Source: Noviherbaspirillum sp. L7-7A (GTDB taxonomy: Bacteria > Pseudomonadota > Gammaproteobacteria > Burkholderiales > Burkholderiaceae_D). Taken from it: 64,000 nt of DNA. Numbering within the stretch: position 1 is the first letter of the stretch; every line of letters starts with the position of its first letter. Under the pieces are notes generated by a model, which was not told the origin of the DNA, ran no database searches, and was given only the letters and a program-made list of their open reading frames with translations. The translations under genes and the position numbers were made by a program. This document shows, piece after piece, positions 54,952 to 64,000 of this stretch. The stretch lies in assembly GCF_019052805.1 (NCBI RefSeq), contig NZ_JAHQRJ010000001.1, forward strand, positions 186,001 to 250,000, given 5' to 3'.

Positions 54952-55332
54952 TTACACCAGATGAAAGGCATGCCAGACCAGATAGCCCAGGCGGCGCCCC
55001 GGCGCCAGCGTGAACAGGCCGGCGATCACCAGACCGCCATAGGCGCCGGTGACAAAGCGGCGATGGCTGACGATATCGCGGCCACGGATCGACCGCACCG
55101 CCTGGAACAGCGAATAGAGGGTCATCAGCGACAACAGATGTATCCAGGAAAAAGAGCCATTGTGCCGGATGCCGAAGGATGCCAGTGCGGTAATCGCCAT
55201 CAGCAGTAGCCACACCCTGCCGGAAATCCGGTGCAGCGGCGTGCCTTTCCTGAACAGGAACATCGCGGCGCCGACGACTACGGCGGCCAGCGCGGTAGCC
55301 AGATGAATCAGTATGACGGGTGTGAAACTCAT
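54952..55332 (-). CDS. DUF2306 family membrane protein
   Basis: A 126-residue protein with about four transmembrane helices and DUF2306-type motifs (HLATALAAVVVGAAMFLFRKG, LHRISGRVWLLLM, HLLSLMTLYSLFQAV, VSHRRFVTGAYGGLVIAGLFT in parts, and conserved histidines). GGAGAG precedes ATG 55332; the frame is open upstream but lacks a better start. It is the first gene of the minus-strand operon with the LytS-type kinase and LytTR regulator, so it may be a sensor accessory. Confidence 0.8.
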   Translation of the reverse strand: MSFTPVILIHLATALAAVVVGAAMFLFRKGTPLHRISGRVWLLLMAITALASFGIRHNGSFSWIHLLSLMTLYSLFQAVRSIRGRDIVSHRRFVTGAYGGLVIAGLFTLAPGRRLGYLVWHAFHLV

Positions 55333-55466
55333 GGCAGCTCTCCGGAAAAAGGTGTCGATGCACCCATTTTCCGGACCAGGACGGCGCCAGCCCAGCGCCA
55401 TGCGACGAAATGCAGCCTGCATGCCGCCAGTTGCGATCAGCAGCGACGAAGCGCGGGGGAGCGCTG

Positions 55467-56705
55467 TCAGACCACGCCCTTGGCCCGCAGCGCGGCGATG
55501 TCCTCCTCGCTGCGACCCAGCAGTTGCGACAGGACTTCGCCGGTATGCTGGCCCAGCAGCGGCGGCGGCGCATCATGCCGCGGCGGCGTGGCCGACATCT
55601 TCATCGGGCTCCTGACCAGTTTCACCTGGTCGGCGGTGGGATGCGGCAGCTGCACCTGCATGCCGCGCGCCTGCACCTGCGGATTGTCGAACACTTCATC
55701 GAGTTTGTTGATCGGCCCGCAGGGCACGCCGGCCTGCTCCAGCAGGTCTATCCATTCCTGCTTGGTCCTTTGTTTGACCATATGGGCCAGCAGCGGCACC
55801 AGCAGGTCGCGGTTGCGCACCCGCTCCGGGTTGGTGGCGAAGCGCGCATCCTCGGCGAGGTCGGGCCGGCCGCCGGCGGCGACGAATTTGCGGTACTGGC
55901 CGTCATTGCCCACCGCCACGATGATGTGGCCGTCGGCGGTGGCGAAGGTCTGGTAGGGCACGATATTCGGATGGGCATTGCCCCAGCGCACCGGCGGATT
56001 GCCACTGGCCAGGAAGTTGGTGGCCATGTTGGCCATCATCGCCACCTGCACATCCAGTAGCGCCATGTCGATCGCCTGGCCTTCGCCGGTACGGTCGCGG
56101 TGGGTGAGGGCGGCCATCACGGCAATCGTGGCGTACATGCCGGTCATCAGGTCGGAAATCGCCACGCCAGCCTTTTGCGGACCGCCGCCGGGCAGGTCGT
56201 CGCGCTCGCCGGTGACGGACATGAAGCCGCCCATGCCCTGGATGATGAAGTCATAGCCCGGCCGGTGCGAGTACGGCCCGTCCTGGCCGAAGCCGGTTAC
56301 GGAGCAGAAGATCAGGTCGGGCTTTACGGCACGCAGCGATTCATAGTCTAGGCCGTATTTCTTCAGCTGTCCGACCTTGTAGTTTTCCAGAACCACGTCG
56401 CATTGCTGCACCAGTTCACGCACGATCTTCTGGCCTTCAGCACTGGAAATATCCAGGGTGATCGAGCGCTTGCCGCGATTGGCCGCCAGGTAATAGGCGG
56501 CTTCGGTAGTGTCGCGACCTTCAGCGTCCTTCAGGTAAGGCGGTCCCCAGGACCGGGTGTCGTCGCCGGCGCCGGGGCGCTCTACCTTGATGACGTCGGC
56601 GCCGAGGTCGGCCAGGTTCTGGGCGCACCAGGGGCCGGCCAGCACGCGGGTCAGGTCCAGCACGCGGATATGGCCGAGCGCGGTCTTGTTAGGGGAGGTG
56701 GTCAT
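55467..56705 (-). CDS. class III (CaiB/BaiF) acyl-CoA transferase
   Basis: A 412-residue family III CoA-transferase: IRVLDLTRVLAGPWCAQNLA, ADVIKVERPGAGDDTR, LDISSAEGQKIVRELV, VVLENYKVGQLKKYGLDY, GYDFIIQGMGGFMSVTG, then VAISDLMTGMYATIAV with the catalytic aspartate, and RWGNAHPNIVPYQTF. Members move CoA between carboxylic acids (formyl-, succinyl- or similar CoA); the acid here cannot be told from sequence. It stands alone, not in the DUF2306 operon. Confidence 0.9.
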   Translation of the reverse strand: MTTSPNKTALGHIRVLDLTRVLAGPWCAQNLADLGADVIKVERPGAGDDTRSWGPPYLKDAEGRDTTEAAYYLAANRGKRSITLDISSAEGQKIVRELVQQCDVVLENYKVGQLKKYGLDYESLRAVKPDLIFCSVTGFGQDGPYSHRPGYDFIIQGMGGFMSVTGERDDLPGGGPQKAGVAISDLMTGMYATIAVMAALTHRDRTGEGQAIDMALLDVQVAMMANMATNFLASGNPPVRWGNAHPNIVPYQTFATADGHIIVAVGNDGQYRKFVAAGGRPDLAEDARFATNPERVRNRDLLVPLLAHMVKQRTKQEWIDLLEQAGVPCGPINKLDEVFDNPQVQARGMQVQLPHPTADQVKLVRSPMKMSATPPRHDAPPPLLGQHTGEVLSQLLGRSEEDIAALRAKGVV

Positions 56706-57079
56706 GGTTGTTGTCTCCTGCGGTTTTTGCGGTGCATGGAGTGTAGGGCAAGGGGAGGGAAGACGCAGCAGGGTAGATCATTTCATGCCGGGGCAGAACC
56801 CTTGCATCCTTTGTGATGCGCAATGTGTTTATTGGCAAAAGATCGGTCAGTCATTCTTTGAGCACGTTCTTGCTCTGCCATTGTTAACGTTCTCTCTCTT
56901 GTGGAACGAATTTTTGGGTGCGGATAACCAAACGATCGTATTTTTCGGAGTACAAAGAACTTTCCCAAGCAATATGTCCGGGTCTTGATGAGAAATTTTT
57001 TAGACCACAATCGTCATTAAGTAAGGATATTGCTGGTGTATTTGTCACAAAGTAAATTGCAGTTAACGAAGGAAACGCC
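56706..57079. other. AT-rich intergenic region
   Basis: 374 bases between the CoA-transferase start and the small orphan gene. The base composition changes to AT-rich near 56820. No convincing gene or terminator; promoters for both divergent genes must lie here. Confidence 0.5.
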
Positions 57080-57355
57080 ATGGATGGGAAAAAGCTATCT
57101 TTACCAAGTCGGGCAATGGTGGATTCTTATTCTGAGAATAGAACGCTGAATGGGGAATCGGAAGTGCCCCGAAAGCCAAGACTTTTCGACCCGGGAAACC
57201 TGTCCCAGTTTTTGAACTTGAATCCATTTGAGGCGGGTTCGGATTTTTCGAAATTGCAACACAGTGACTTTAGAAATGTGGACCCTGAAACCCAGCAGGA
57301 ACTTCTTCTTTTTCTGGCGTATCGTTTTGTGATCGAATCTCTTGTCAAGAAATGA
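57080..57355 (+). CDS. small orphan protein
   Basis: A 91-residue product starting MDGKKLSLPSRAMVDSYSEN and ending FLAYRFVIESLVKK, preceded by GAAGGAAACGCC, a convincing ribosome site. It is soluble and acidic in the middle (FEAGSDFSKLQHSDF, NVDPETQQELLLF); no domain recognised. Base composition is much AT-richer than neighbouring core genes, suggesting recent acquisition. The ribosome site and clean frame argue that it is real. Confidence 0.55.
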   Translation: MDGKKLSLPSRAMVDSYSENRTLNGESEVPRKPRLFDPGNLSQFLNLNPFEAGSDFSKLQHSDFRNVDPETQQELLLFLAYRFVIESLVKK

Positions 57356-57372
57356 AAAATCTGGTGCGCGCT

Positions 57373-57636
57373 TCACATTCCAATGTCGGGCTTAAGCGGT
57401 TTAGTGTAATCATCAAAAATCCAGGGCTTGAGCGCGACCGATTTCTGATGATAAATGTGCCAGATGTGATCGATGGCATTCGTGTTGATCGGATATCTTG
57501 ATTCCAAAGCTGTTCCTTTGACACCATTTATTGTCCCTAAAGGCAAAGCAGGCTCTTACAGTGGCGTTTGCACCTGCGCCATGGTGTCCATCCTCGTCAC
57601 CCGCATTGGCACGGTAATCGTGTACTTATTTGCCAT
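57373..57636 (-). pseudogene. 87-codon hypothetical gene broken by an in-frame TAA
   Basis: Reading from ATG 57636 gives MANKYTITVPMRVTRMDTMA and six more residues, a TAA at 57556-57558, then in the same frame GTALESRYPINTNAIDHIWH and a protein-like end DDYTKPLKPDIGM. The sequence on both sides of the stop looks protein-like (Trp/Tyr/Pro-rich, low stop density), so a single nonsense mutation in a small gene is the simplest reading. Family not recognised. Confidence 0.4.
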
Positions 57637-57912
57637 TGCACCTTGCACAGGCAGACAAGTTATTACGGCTGAGCAGTCTTTAACACCGTAGGTGCAAGCC
57701 ATTCCATTGGCATGAAACGCTCGTTCGACTACACCGATCTTGCAAAATTGTAATTACTTTCACTATTTTTCGGGGGTATAGAACGGCCTTGCTCCTGCTC
57801 TCGCCAAGGGTTTGCCACCAGTCATGGCCACCCTCTGGCGCTCACCGATTCCCGCCCACCCCGTATCCCGTATAATCAGCCGTTTGCAATATGCCGCCAC
57901 TACGCCCAGACC

Positions 57913-60534
57913 ATGAACTCGTCCGATATACGCGATAAATTCCTCAAGTTTTTCGAATCCAAAGGCCACACCGTCGTCCGTTCGTCCAGCCTGGTGCCGG
58001 GCAACGACCCGACGCTGCTGTTCACCAACTCCGGCATGGTGCAGTTCAAGGACGTGTTCCTCGGCACCGACAAGCGCAATTACGTGCGGGCCGCCTCGGT
58101 GCAGCGCTGCCTGCGCGCCGGCGGCAAGCACAATGACCTGGAAAACGTCGGTTACACCGCGCGCCACCATACCTTCTTCGAGATGCTGGGCAACTGGTCC
58201 TTCGGCGACTACTTCAAGCGCGACGCGCTGGTCTGGGCCTGGGAGCTGCTGACCACGGTCTACGGCCTGCCGCCGGAAAAACTGTGGGCCACCGTCTATG
58301 AAACCGACGACGAAGCCTTCGACATCTGGGTCAATGTGATCGGCCTGCCGCCGGAGCGGGTGGTGCGCATCGGCGACAACAAGGGCGCGCCGTATGCATC
58401 CGACAATTTCTGGCAGATGGCCGACACCGGCCCCTGCGGCCCGTGCTCGGAAATCTTCTACGACCACGGCCCGGACGTCTGGGGCGGCCCGCCGGGCAGC
58501 CCGGAGCAAGATGGCGACCGCTATATCGAGATCTGGAACAACGTGTTCATGCAGTTCGACCGCCAGATCGACGCCAATGGCGTGGCCACGCTGACGCCGC
58601 TGCCGGCGCCCTGCGTCGATACCGGCATGGGCCTGGAGCGCCTGGCCGCGGTGCTGCAGCATGTGCACAGCAACTACGAGATCGACCTGTTCGCCCGCCT
58701 GATCGCCGCCGCCGCCCGCGAAACCAATACCACTGATCTCGCCAACAATTCGTTGCGCGTGATCGCCGACCATATCCGTGCCTGCGCCTTCCTGATCGTC
58801 GACGGCGTGATCCCGTCCAGCGAAGGCCGCGGCTATGTGCTGCGCCGTATCATCCGCCGCGCGCTGCGCCATGGCCACAAGCTGGGCCAGACCAGGCCGT
58901 TCTTCCACCGCCTGGTGCCCGACCTGGTGCAGGAAATGGGCAATGCCTATCCGGAACTGAAGGAAGCCGCTGCCCGCGTCGAGCAGGCGCTGAAGGTCGA
59001 AGAGGAGCGCTTCGGCGAGACGTTGGAAAACGGCATGAAGATCCTGGAAGCGGCGCTGGCGAAAGACCCGGCCCACCTGGACGGCAAGACCGCCTTCACG
59101 CTGTACGACACCTACGGCTTCCCGCTGGACCTGACCGCTGACATCTGCCGCGAGCGTGACGTGACGCTGGACGAGGAAGGCTTCCAGGCCGCGATGGCGC
59201 ACCAGAAGTCGACCGCGCGCGCGGCCGGCAAGTTCGAGATGGCGACCTCGGTCGAGTATAGCGGCCCGAAAACCCGCTTCGTCGGCTACGACACCCTGCA
59301 GCAGGAAGGCGAGGTCGTGGCGCTGTATGTCAACGGCGCGGCGGTGGAGAAAATCGAGGCCGGCCAGGAAGCCATCGTGGTGCTGGACAGCACGCCGTTC
59401 TATGCCGAGTCCGGCGGCCAGGCGGGCGACATCGGCACTCTCGAATCCGAAGCCGGCGAGTTCCGGGTGCAGGACACGAAAAAGCTGCAGCCGGAAGTGC
59501 ATGGCCACCACGGCGTGCTGGAGTCCGGCACGCTGGCGGTTGGCGACGTGATCGGTGCGAAGGTGGACGCGCGCCACCGCGCCCAGACGATGCGCAACCA
59601 CTCAGCCACCCACCTAATGCACACGGCGTTGCGCATGGTGCTGGGCGGCCATGTGTCGCAGAAGGGCTCGCTGGTCGATGCGGATAAAACCCGCTTCGAC
59701 TTCAGCCACAATGCGCCGCTGACGCAGGATGAGATCCGCCGCGTCGAAGCCATCGTCAACCACGAGATCCTGGAAAACCACGCGACCGAGGCGAAGCACA
59801 TGCCCTACGACGACGCCATTTCCCATGGCGCCATGGCGCTGTTCGGCGAGAAGTATGGCGACGAAGTGCGGGTGCTGGGCATTGGTTCCTCGCGCGAGCT
59901 GTGCGGCGGTACCCACGTGACCCGCACCGGCGATATCGGCCTGTTCAAGATCGTCTCCGAAGGCGGCGTGGCATCCGGCATCCGGCGGGTCGAAGCCGTG
60001 ACCGGCGAGAACGCGCTGGCGCTGGTGCAGAAGCTGTCGTCGCAGGTCAGCGAGGCGGCTGCCGCGCTGAAGGCGCAGCCGGACGAGCTGGCAGCCCGTA
60101 TCCAGCAGGTGCAGGACCAGGTGCGCACGCTGGAGCGCGAGCTCAATGCAATGAAGGCCAAGGCCGCGGCCAGCAAGGGCGATGAGCTGGTAGGCCAGGC
60201 GGTCGACATCAACGGCCTGAAGGTGCTGGCGGCAACGCTGGACGGCGCCGACGTCGCCGCACTGCGCAGCACTATGGACAAGTTGAAGGACAAGCTGAAG
60301 TCGGCCGCCATCGTGCTGGCGGCAGTCAACGACGGCAAGGTCAGCCTGATCGCCGGCGTGACGCCCGACGCCACCGGCAAGGTCAAGGCCGGCGAGCTGG
60401 TGAACTTCGTGGCCCAGCAGGTGGGCGGCAAGGGCGGCGGCCGGCCTGACATGGCGCAGGCTGGCGGCACCGATCCGAGCGGCCTGCCGCGCGCGCTGGA
60501 AGGCGTGGCCGGCTGGGTGCGCGAGCGGGCATAA
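57913..60534 (+). CDS. alaS: alanyl-tRNA synthetase
   Basis: Class II synthetase that charges and proofreads tRNA-Ala. The 873-residue protein has the aminoacylation domain ([82 protein letters not shown]), the editing domain ([13 protein letters not shown], then [16 protein letters not shown] with the zinc histidines and cysteine) and the C-Ala domain ([15 protein letters not shown]). Full length for bacteria (~875). Followed by a strong terminator. Confidence 0.98.
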   Translation: MNSSDIRDKFLKFFESKGHTVVRSSSLVPGNDPTLLFTNSGMVQFKDVFLGTDKRNYVRAASVQRCLRAGGKHNDLENVGYTARHHTFFEMLGNWSFGDYFKRDALVWAWELLTTVYGLPPEKLWATVYETDDEAFDIWVNVIGLPPERVVRIGDNKGAPYASDNFWQMADTGPCGPCSEIFYDHGPDVWGGPPGSPEQDGDRYIEIWNNVFMQFDRQIDANGVATLTPLPAPCVDTGMGLERLAAVLQHVHSNYEIDLFARLIAAAARETNTTDLANNSLRVIADHIRACAFLIVDGVIPSSEGRGYVLRRIIRRALRHGHKLGQTRPFFHRLVPDLVQEMGNAYPELKEAAARVEQALKVEEERFGETLENGMKILEAALAKDPAHLDGKTAFTLYDTYGFPLDLTADICRERDVTLDEEGFQAAMAHQKSTARAAGKFEMATSVEYSGPKTRFVGYDTLQQEGEVVALYVNGAAVEKIEAGQEAIVVLDSTPFYAESGGQAGDIGTLESEAGEFRVQDTKKLQPEVHGHHGVLESGTLAVGDVIGAKVDARHRAQTMRNHSATHLMHTALRMVLGGHVSQKGSLVDADKTRFDFSHNAPLTQDEIRRVEAIVNHEILENHATEAKHMPYDDAISHGAMALFGEKYGDEVRVLGIGSSRELCGGTHVTRTGDIGLFKIVSEGGVASGIRRVEAVTGENALALVQKLSSQVSEAAAALKAQPDELAARIQQVQDQVRTLERELNAMKAKAAASKGDELVGQAVDINGLKVLAATLDGADVAALRSTMDKLKDKLKSAAIVLAAVNDGKVSLIAGVTPDATGKVKAGELVNFVAQQVGGKGGGRPDMAQAGGTDPSGLPRALEGVAGWVRERA

Positions 60535-60551
60535 GCCTGCCAAGGCATAAG

Positions 60552-60582
60552 AAAAACGGGCGGCCTGGGCCGCCCGTTTTTT
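60552..60582 (+). terminator. rho-independent terminator after alaS
   Basis: Perfect 13-base stem AAAAACGGGCGGC / GCCGCCCGTTTTT with a CTGG tetraloop and a following T-run, 17 bases past the alaS stop. It can also act against transcription from the convergent tal gene. Confidence 0.95.
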
Positions 60583-60602
60583 ATTGTGCTGCAACTGCGC
60601 CT

Positions 60603-60632
60603 CAGTTCAGTTCAGTTCAGTTCAGTTCAGTT
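60603..60632. repeat. (CAGTT)6 microsatellite
   Basis: Six perfect tandem copies of CAGTT between the alaS terminator and the 3' end of tal, followed by a degenerate GCAGTGCAGGTCAGCGCAG stretch. Non-coding. Confidence 0.9.
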
Positions 60633-60681
60633 CGGCGCAGTGCAGGTCAGCGCAGCACTGCGCCGCACCGCCATTTCTTTC

Positions 60682-61614
60682 CTAGAGCGCCGCGATCAAT
60701 CCTTCCAGCTTCACCGCGTCGGCGCAGAACTGGCGTATGCCTTCGGCCAGCTTCTCGGTCGCCATCGCGTCTTCATTGAGCTGGAAGCGGAAGGATTTTT
60801 CATCCAGGTTCAGCTTTTGCAAATCGCTGTCGCGGGCCGCGTCCGGGCTGAGCTTTCTGGTCACGGGCGCGGTGCCGTCGGCCAGCTTCTGCAGCAGTTC
60901 CGGGCTGATGGTCAGCAGGTCGCAGCCGGCCAGCTCGATGATCTGGGAGGTATTGCGGAAGCTTGCGCCCATGACTTCGGTCTTGTGGCCGAACTTGCGG
61001 TAATAGTTGTAGATGCGCTGCACCGACTGCACGCCGGGATCGTCGGCGCCGCTGTATTCCTGTCCGCTGGACTTCTTGTACCAGTCGTAGATGCGGCCGA
61101 CGAAGGGCGAGATCAGCTGGGCGCCGGCATCGGCGCAGGCCACTGCCTGGGGCAGCGAGAACAGCAGGGTCATGTTGCAGCGAATGCCGTCGCGCTCCAG
61201 CGCCTCGGCGGCGCGGATGCCTTCCCAGGTCGACGCGATCTTGATCAACACCCGTTCGCGCGACACGCCGGCGGCTTCGTACAGCGCGATCAGCTCGCGG
61301 CCCTTGGCGATGGTGGCTTCGGTGTCGAAGGACAGCCGGGCGTCGACTTCGGTGGAGACGCGGCCCGGGATGATGTCCAGAATGCGCCGGCCAAAGACCA
61401 CCAGCAGCTGGTCGATGATATGACCCGCTCCCTTGCCCTTGAAGTCGCGCGCGGCCTGTTCCAGCAGCGGACGGTATTCATCCTTCTGCACGGCTTTCAG
61501 GATCAGGGACGGGTTGGTGGTGGCGTCCTGCGGCGAATAGGCCTTGATGGACTGGAAGTCGCCCGTGTCGGCAACGATGGTGGTGTATTGCTTGAGCTGT
61601 TCGAGTTGGTTCAT
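60682..61614 (-). CDS. tal: transaldolase
   Basis: Pentose phosphate enzyme that moves a dihydroxyacetone unit from sedoheptulose 7-phosphate to glyceraldehyde 3-phosphate. The 310-residue protein of the TalB subfamily has [62 protein letters not shown] with the Schiff-base lysine, [32 protein letters not shown] and [18 protein letters not shown]. It lies 106 bases after hexR on the same strand. Confidence 0.96.
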   Translation of the reverse strand: MNQLEQLKQYTTIVADTGDFQSIKAYSPQDATTNPSLILKAVQKDEYRPLLEQAARDFKGKGAGHIIDQLLVVFGRRILDIIPGRVSTEVDARLSFDTEATIAKGRELIALYEAAGVSRERVLIKIASTWEGIRAAEALERDGIRCNMTLLFSLPQAVACADAGAQLISPFVGRIYDWYKKSSGQEYSGADDPGVQSVQRIYNYYRKFGHKTEVMGASFRNTSQIIELAGCDLLTISPELLQKLADGTAPVTRKLSPDAARDSDLQKLNLDEKSFRFQLNEDAMATEKLAEGIRQFCADAVKLEGLIAAL

Positions 61615-61720
61615 GGTTGGTTCGCGGTGAGAAGGTAATCGGTGGTCGGGCCGGGATAGTGTAATCGCCCGGCCACACCGGCGGCCATGGGCGTCCTGCT
61701 TGTCGTAACTGTCATGACTG

Positions 61721-62590
61721 TCATGGCGGCTCCGGCGCTTCGGTGTAGGAGTCGAACTGTATGTCGATGCGCTGCAGCGCCTTTTGCGCCGCCTCCATCC
61801 TGCGCCGGAAATCCGGCCCGCGCCGCAGCGCCAGGCCTACGGCGAGGATGTCGATCACCACCAGGTGCGCCAGGCGCGCCGTGATCGGGCGGTAGGGATC
61901 GGTGTCGACCGGCAGGTCGACCGGCAGCAGCACGGTGGCCAGCGCCGCCAGCGGCGTGCCGGACGGCGCGATCACGATCACGTCGGCGCCGGCGCGGCGC
62001 GCCAGCTGCACGCTGTGCAGGAGCGCCGTGCTGCCGCCGCGCTGCGAGATCGCCACCACCGCGTCGCCGGCTTCCAGCAGCGCCGCCGAGATCGCATGGA
62101 TATGCGGATCGGAATAGGCGACGGTAGGCACGCCGGAGCGGAAGAACTTGTGCTGGGCGTCGGCCGCGACCAGGCCGGAGCTGCCCTGGCCGTAGAACTC
62201 GATCTTGGCCGCCGCCGCCAGGATGTCGAGCGCGCGCTGCACCGCCTGCGGGTCGAGCGTGTTGCGCAGGTCGAGCAGGGTATTGACCGAGCGGCCGCAG
62301 ATCTTGCTGACCAAGTCTTCGGCCAGGTCGTCCTGCAGCGGCGTCTCGTCGCGGCCGCTGGGGGCCAGCGCCAGGCCCTGGGCCAGCTTGAGCTTGAACT
62401 CATGCCAGCCGTCGCAGCCGACCGCGCGGCAGAAGCGCACCACGGTGGGTTCGGAGACCTGGGCGGTGCGCGCCAGCGCGGTGATGTTTTCCGAGATGGT
62501 CAGTTGGGGATTGTCCAGCACCGCCATCGCCACCTTGCGCTCGGACTTCGACAATGCATCCATCTGGGTGCGGATGGCATCCAGCAGCAT
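61721..62590 (-). CDS. hexR: HexR-type RpiR-family regulator
   Basis: A 289-residue repressor with an N-terminal RpiR helix-turn-helix (about 1-77; [37 protein letters not shown]) and a sugar-isomerase (SIS) domain (about 120-250; [58 protein letters not shown]). HexR proteins respond to 2-keto-3-deoxy-6-phosphogluconate and control zwf and Entner-Doudoroff genes; the position 6 bases after zwf supports this. The operator would lie upstream of zwf, outside the window. Confidence 0.9.
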   Translation of the reverse strand: MLLDAIRTQMDALSKSERKVAMAVLDNPQLTISENITALARTAQVSEPTVVRFCRAVGCDGWHEFKLKLAQGLALAPSGRDETPLQDDLAEDLVSKICGRSVNTLLDLRNTLDPQAVQRALDILAAAAKIEFYGQGSSGLVAADAQHKFFRSGVPTVAYSDPHIHAISAALLEAGDAVVAISQRGGSTALLHSVQLARRAGADVIVIAPSGTPLAALATVLLPVDLPVDTDPYRPITARLAHLVVIDILAVGLALRRGPDFRRRMEAAQKALQRIDIQFDSYTEAPEPP

Positions 62591-62596
62591 GGCCGG

Positions 62597-64000
62597 CTAG
62601 TCCTCCGGCAGCGCTTCTTCGCGCCACTGCAGGCCATCGCGGCCAATTAGCGCGCTGGCCGCGCCCGGCCCCCAGGAGCCGGCGGTGTAGAACACCGGGT
62701 CGTTGTCCTCCTGGTCCCAGAAATGCAGGATGGGCTCGACCCATTCCCAGGCCGCTTCCAGTTCGTCGCTGCGCATGAAGAGCGTGAGCTGGCCGCGCAG
62801 CACGTCTATCAGCAGCCGCTCGTAGGCTTCCATGCGCGGCTTCTTGAAGGTTTCGCGGAAGTCCAGTTCCAGGTCGACCAGCTTCAGGCGCATGCCGTCG
62901 CCAGGCGTCTTGGCCATCAGGTTCAGGCTCAGTCCTTCGTCGGGCTGGAGCCTGATCACCAGCGAGTTCGGCTGGAAGCTGCTGATGGGCTGGTTGAAGA
63001 TGGAATGCGGGATGGACTTGAAGCGCACCACGATCTCGGCCAGCGAGTCGGCCATGCGCTTGCCGGTGCGCAGGTAGAAGGGCACGCCGGACCAGCGCCA
63101 GGTGTCGATCTCGGCCTTGACCGCGACGAAGGTCTCGGTGCGGGAACCGGGATTGGCGTCGTCTTCCTTGCGGTAGCCCGGCACCGCCTTGCCCTCTACA
63201 TGGCCGCTCTTGTACTGGCCGCGCACCACGTTCTGCACCAGGGTATTGGGCGTGAAGCGGCGCAGGGCGCGCAGCACCTTGAGCTTTTCATCGCGCACCG
63301 CGTCGGGCGTGCTGTCGACCGGCGGCTCCATGGCGACGATGCACAGCAGCTGCAGCAGATGGTTCTGCAGCATGTCGCGCAGCGCGCCGGAGGTTTCGTA
63401 GTAGCCCATGCGGTTGCCCACGCCGAGCTCCTCGGCGATGGTGATCTGCACGTCGGAAATCCATTCGCGCCGCCACAGCGGCTCGAACAGGATGTTGCCG
63501 AAGCGCAGGGCCAGCAGGTTCTGCACCGCTTCCTTGCCCAGGTAATGGTCGATGCGGAAGATCTGCGATTCGGCAAACACGCGGCCGACATCGGCATTGA
63601 TCTGGCGCGCGCTCTCCAGGTCGCGGCCGAGCGGCTTTTCCAGCACCACGCGGGCATTCGGGGTGGCCAGGCCGGCGTCGGCCAGGTTCCCGCAGATCGC
63701 GGCGAACAGGCTGGGCGGGGTGGCCAGGTAGTAAACGCGGGTCAGCTTCTCGTCGTCGCGCATCGCCTCCTTCAGCGGGGCATAGGTGCCGGCGTCGGTG
63801 GCGTCGAGCGAGACGTAGTCGACCCGTTCGCAGAAAGCCTTCCAGGCGGCTTCGTCCAGCCGCTCCTTTTCGATATGGGGCTTGGCCTGGCGCGTGATTT
63901 CCTCGAGGTACTGCTCGCGGCGCCATTCATGGCGGCCGACCGCGATCACGCGGCCCGAGGGCGGAAAGCCCTTGCCGCGGCTTAAGGCGTAGAGGGCGGG
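62597..64000 (-). CDS. zwf: glucose-6-phosphate 1-dehydrogenase (5' partial)
   Basis: Oxidises glucose 6-phosphate to 6-phosphogluconolactone with NADP+ or NAD+, the entry to the pentose phosphate and Entner-Doudoroff routes. The frame is open to the last base of the window; 467 residues are seen of ~490, starting PALYALSRGKGFPPSGRVIA, so about 20 N-terminal residues with the GGTGDL loop are outside. Present are YLATPPSLFAAIC, RVVLEKPLGRDLESARQIN, the substrate motif RIDHYLGKEAVQNLLALRFGN (in parts) and VPFYLRTGKRM. hexR follows after 6 bases. Confidence 0.97.
   Translation of the reverse strand, partial: PALYALSRGKGFPPSGRVIAVGRHEWRREQYLEEITRQAKPHIEKERLDEAAWKAFCERVDYVSLDATDAGTYAPLKEAMRDDEKLTRVYYLATPPSLFAAICGNLADAGLATPNARVVLEKPLGRDLESARQINADVGRVFAESQIFRIDHYLGKEAVQNLLALRFGNILFEPLWRREWISDVQITIAEELGVGNRMGYYETSGALRDMLQNHLLQLLCIVAMEPPVDSTPDAVRDEKLKVLRALRRFTPNTLVQNVVRGQYKSGHVEGKAVPGYRKEDDANPGSRTETFVAVKAEIDTWRWSGVPFYLRTGKRMADSLAEIVVRFKSIPHSIFNQPISSFQPNSLVIRLQPDEGLSLNLMAKTPGDGMRLKLVDLELDFRETFKKPRMEAYERLLIDVLRGQLTLFMRSDELEAAWEWVEPILHFWDQEDNDPVFYTAGSWGPGAASALIGRDGLQWREEALPED

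Noticed and set aside
57763-59601. 612-codon minus-strand frame opposite alaS
   Set aside because: Antisense shadow of alaS, rich in His, Arg and Gly, with no domain or ribosome site.

Overview
The window is a GC-rich bacterial chromosome segment, most likely from a betaproteobacterium of the order Burkholderiales and probably close to the Oxalobacteraceae (Herbaspirillum or Noviherbaspirillum type). This is judged from protein sequences and gene order (pgk-pyk-fba-purC-purE-purK-sua5; zwf-hexR-tal; a pca cluster with a branched-chain-type ABC transporter). It was not tested by a database search.

Bases 1-21400 are core genome. They hold lower glycolysis (pgk, partial; pyk; fba), purine synthesis (purC, purE, purK), a tRNA t6A enzyme, a flavin reductase, a shrunken AMP-binding-type protein, a lipoprotein of the serine beta-lactamase fold that has lost its catalytic residues, a divergent NRAMP transporter with a coupled leader ORF, msrA, cfa, pdxH, a hemerythrin-like protein, tcdA, thpR, guaC, a metallophosphoesterase lipoprotein, the GspA/GspB pair and a ferritin-like protein. 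From 21.6 to 23.4 kb lies an AT-richer secreted RCC1-repeat gene built on an exact 117-base period.

Bases 23.4-37.4 kb are an aromatic catabolic block. An IclR-type regulator (PcaR-like) diverges from pcaI-pcaJ-pcaF-pcaH-pcaG-pcaB-pcaD-pcaC, which takes protocatechuate to succinyl-CoA and acetyl-CoA. A four-gene LivHMGF-type ABC transporter without a substrate-binding gene follows. A LysR regulator then diverges from gentisate 1,2-dioxygenase and fumarylpyruvate hydrolase. The block resumes at 46.7-50.5 kb with a periplasmic substrate-binding protein, pobA (4-hydroxybenzoate to protocatechuate) and an AraC-type PobR. The likely overall scheme is uptake of an aromatic acid, conversion to protocatechuate or gentisate, then ring cleavage.

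Between the two catabolic halves (about 37.4-46.7 kb) sits an AT-richer mobile island. It has iteron-like repeats and a perfect 14-base-arm palindrome; a tightly coupled phage-type operon (57-aa, 36-aa, zinc/HNH-like, HTH replication-type and 127-aa proteins) opposite a CI/LexA-type repressor; a twice-broken IS701-family element; an IS5-family element with TAA target duplications inserted at the end of the IS701 copy; fragments of IS630- and IS30-family transposases; and an intact Tat-exported tyrosinase flanked by short repeats.

Bases 50.7-64 kb return to core genes: glnS, a DUF1499 protein, a DUF2306 / LytS-type kinase / LytTR regulator operon, a class III CoA-transferase, a small orphan gene, alaS with a strong terminator, and tal, hexR and zwf (partial) of the pentose phosphate and Entner-Doudoroff entry steps.
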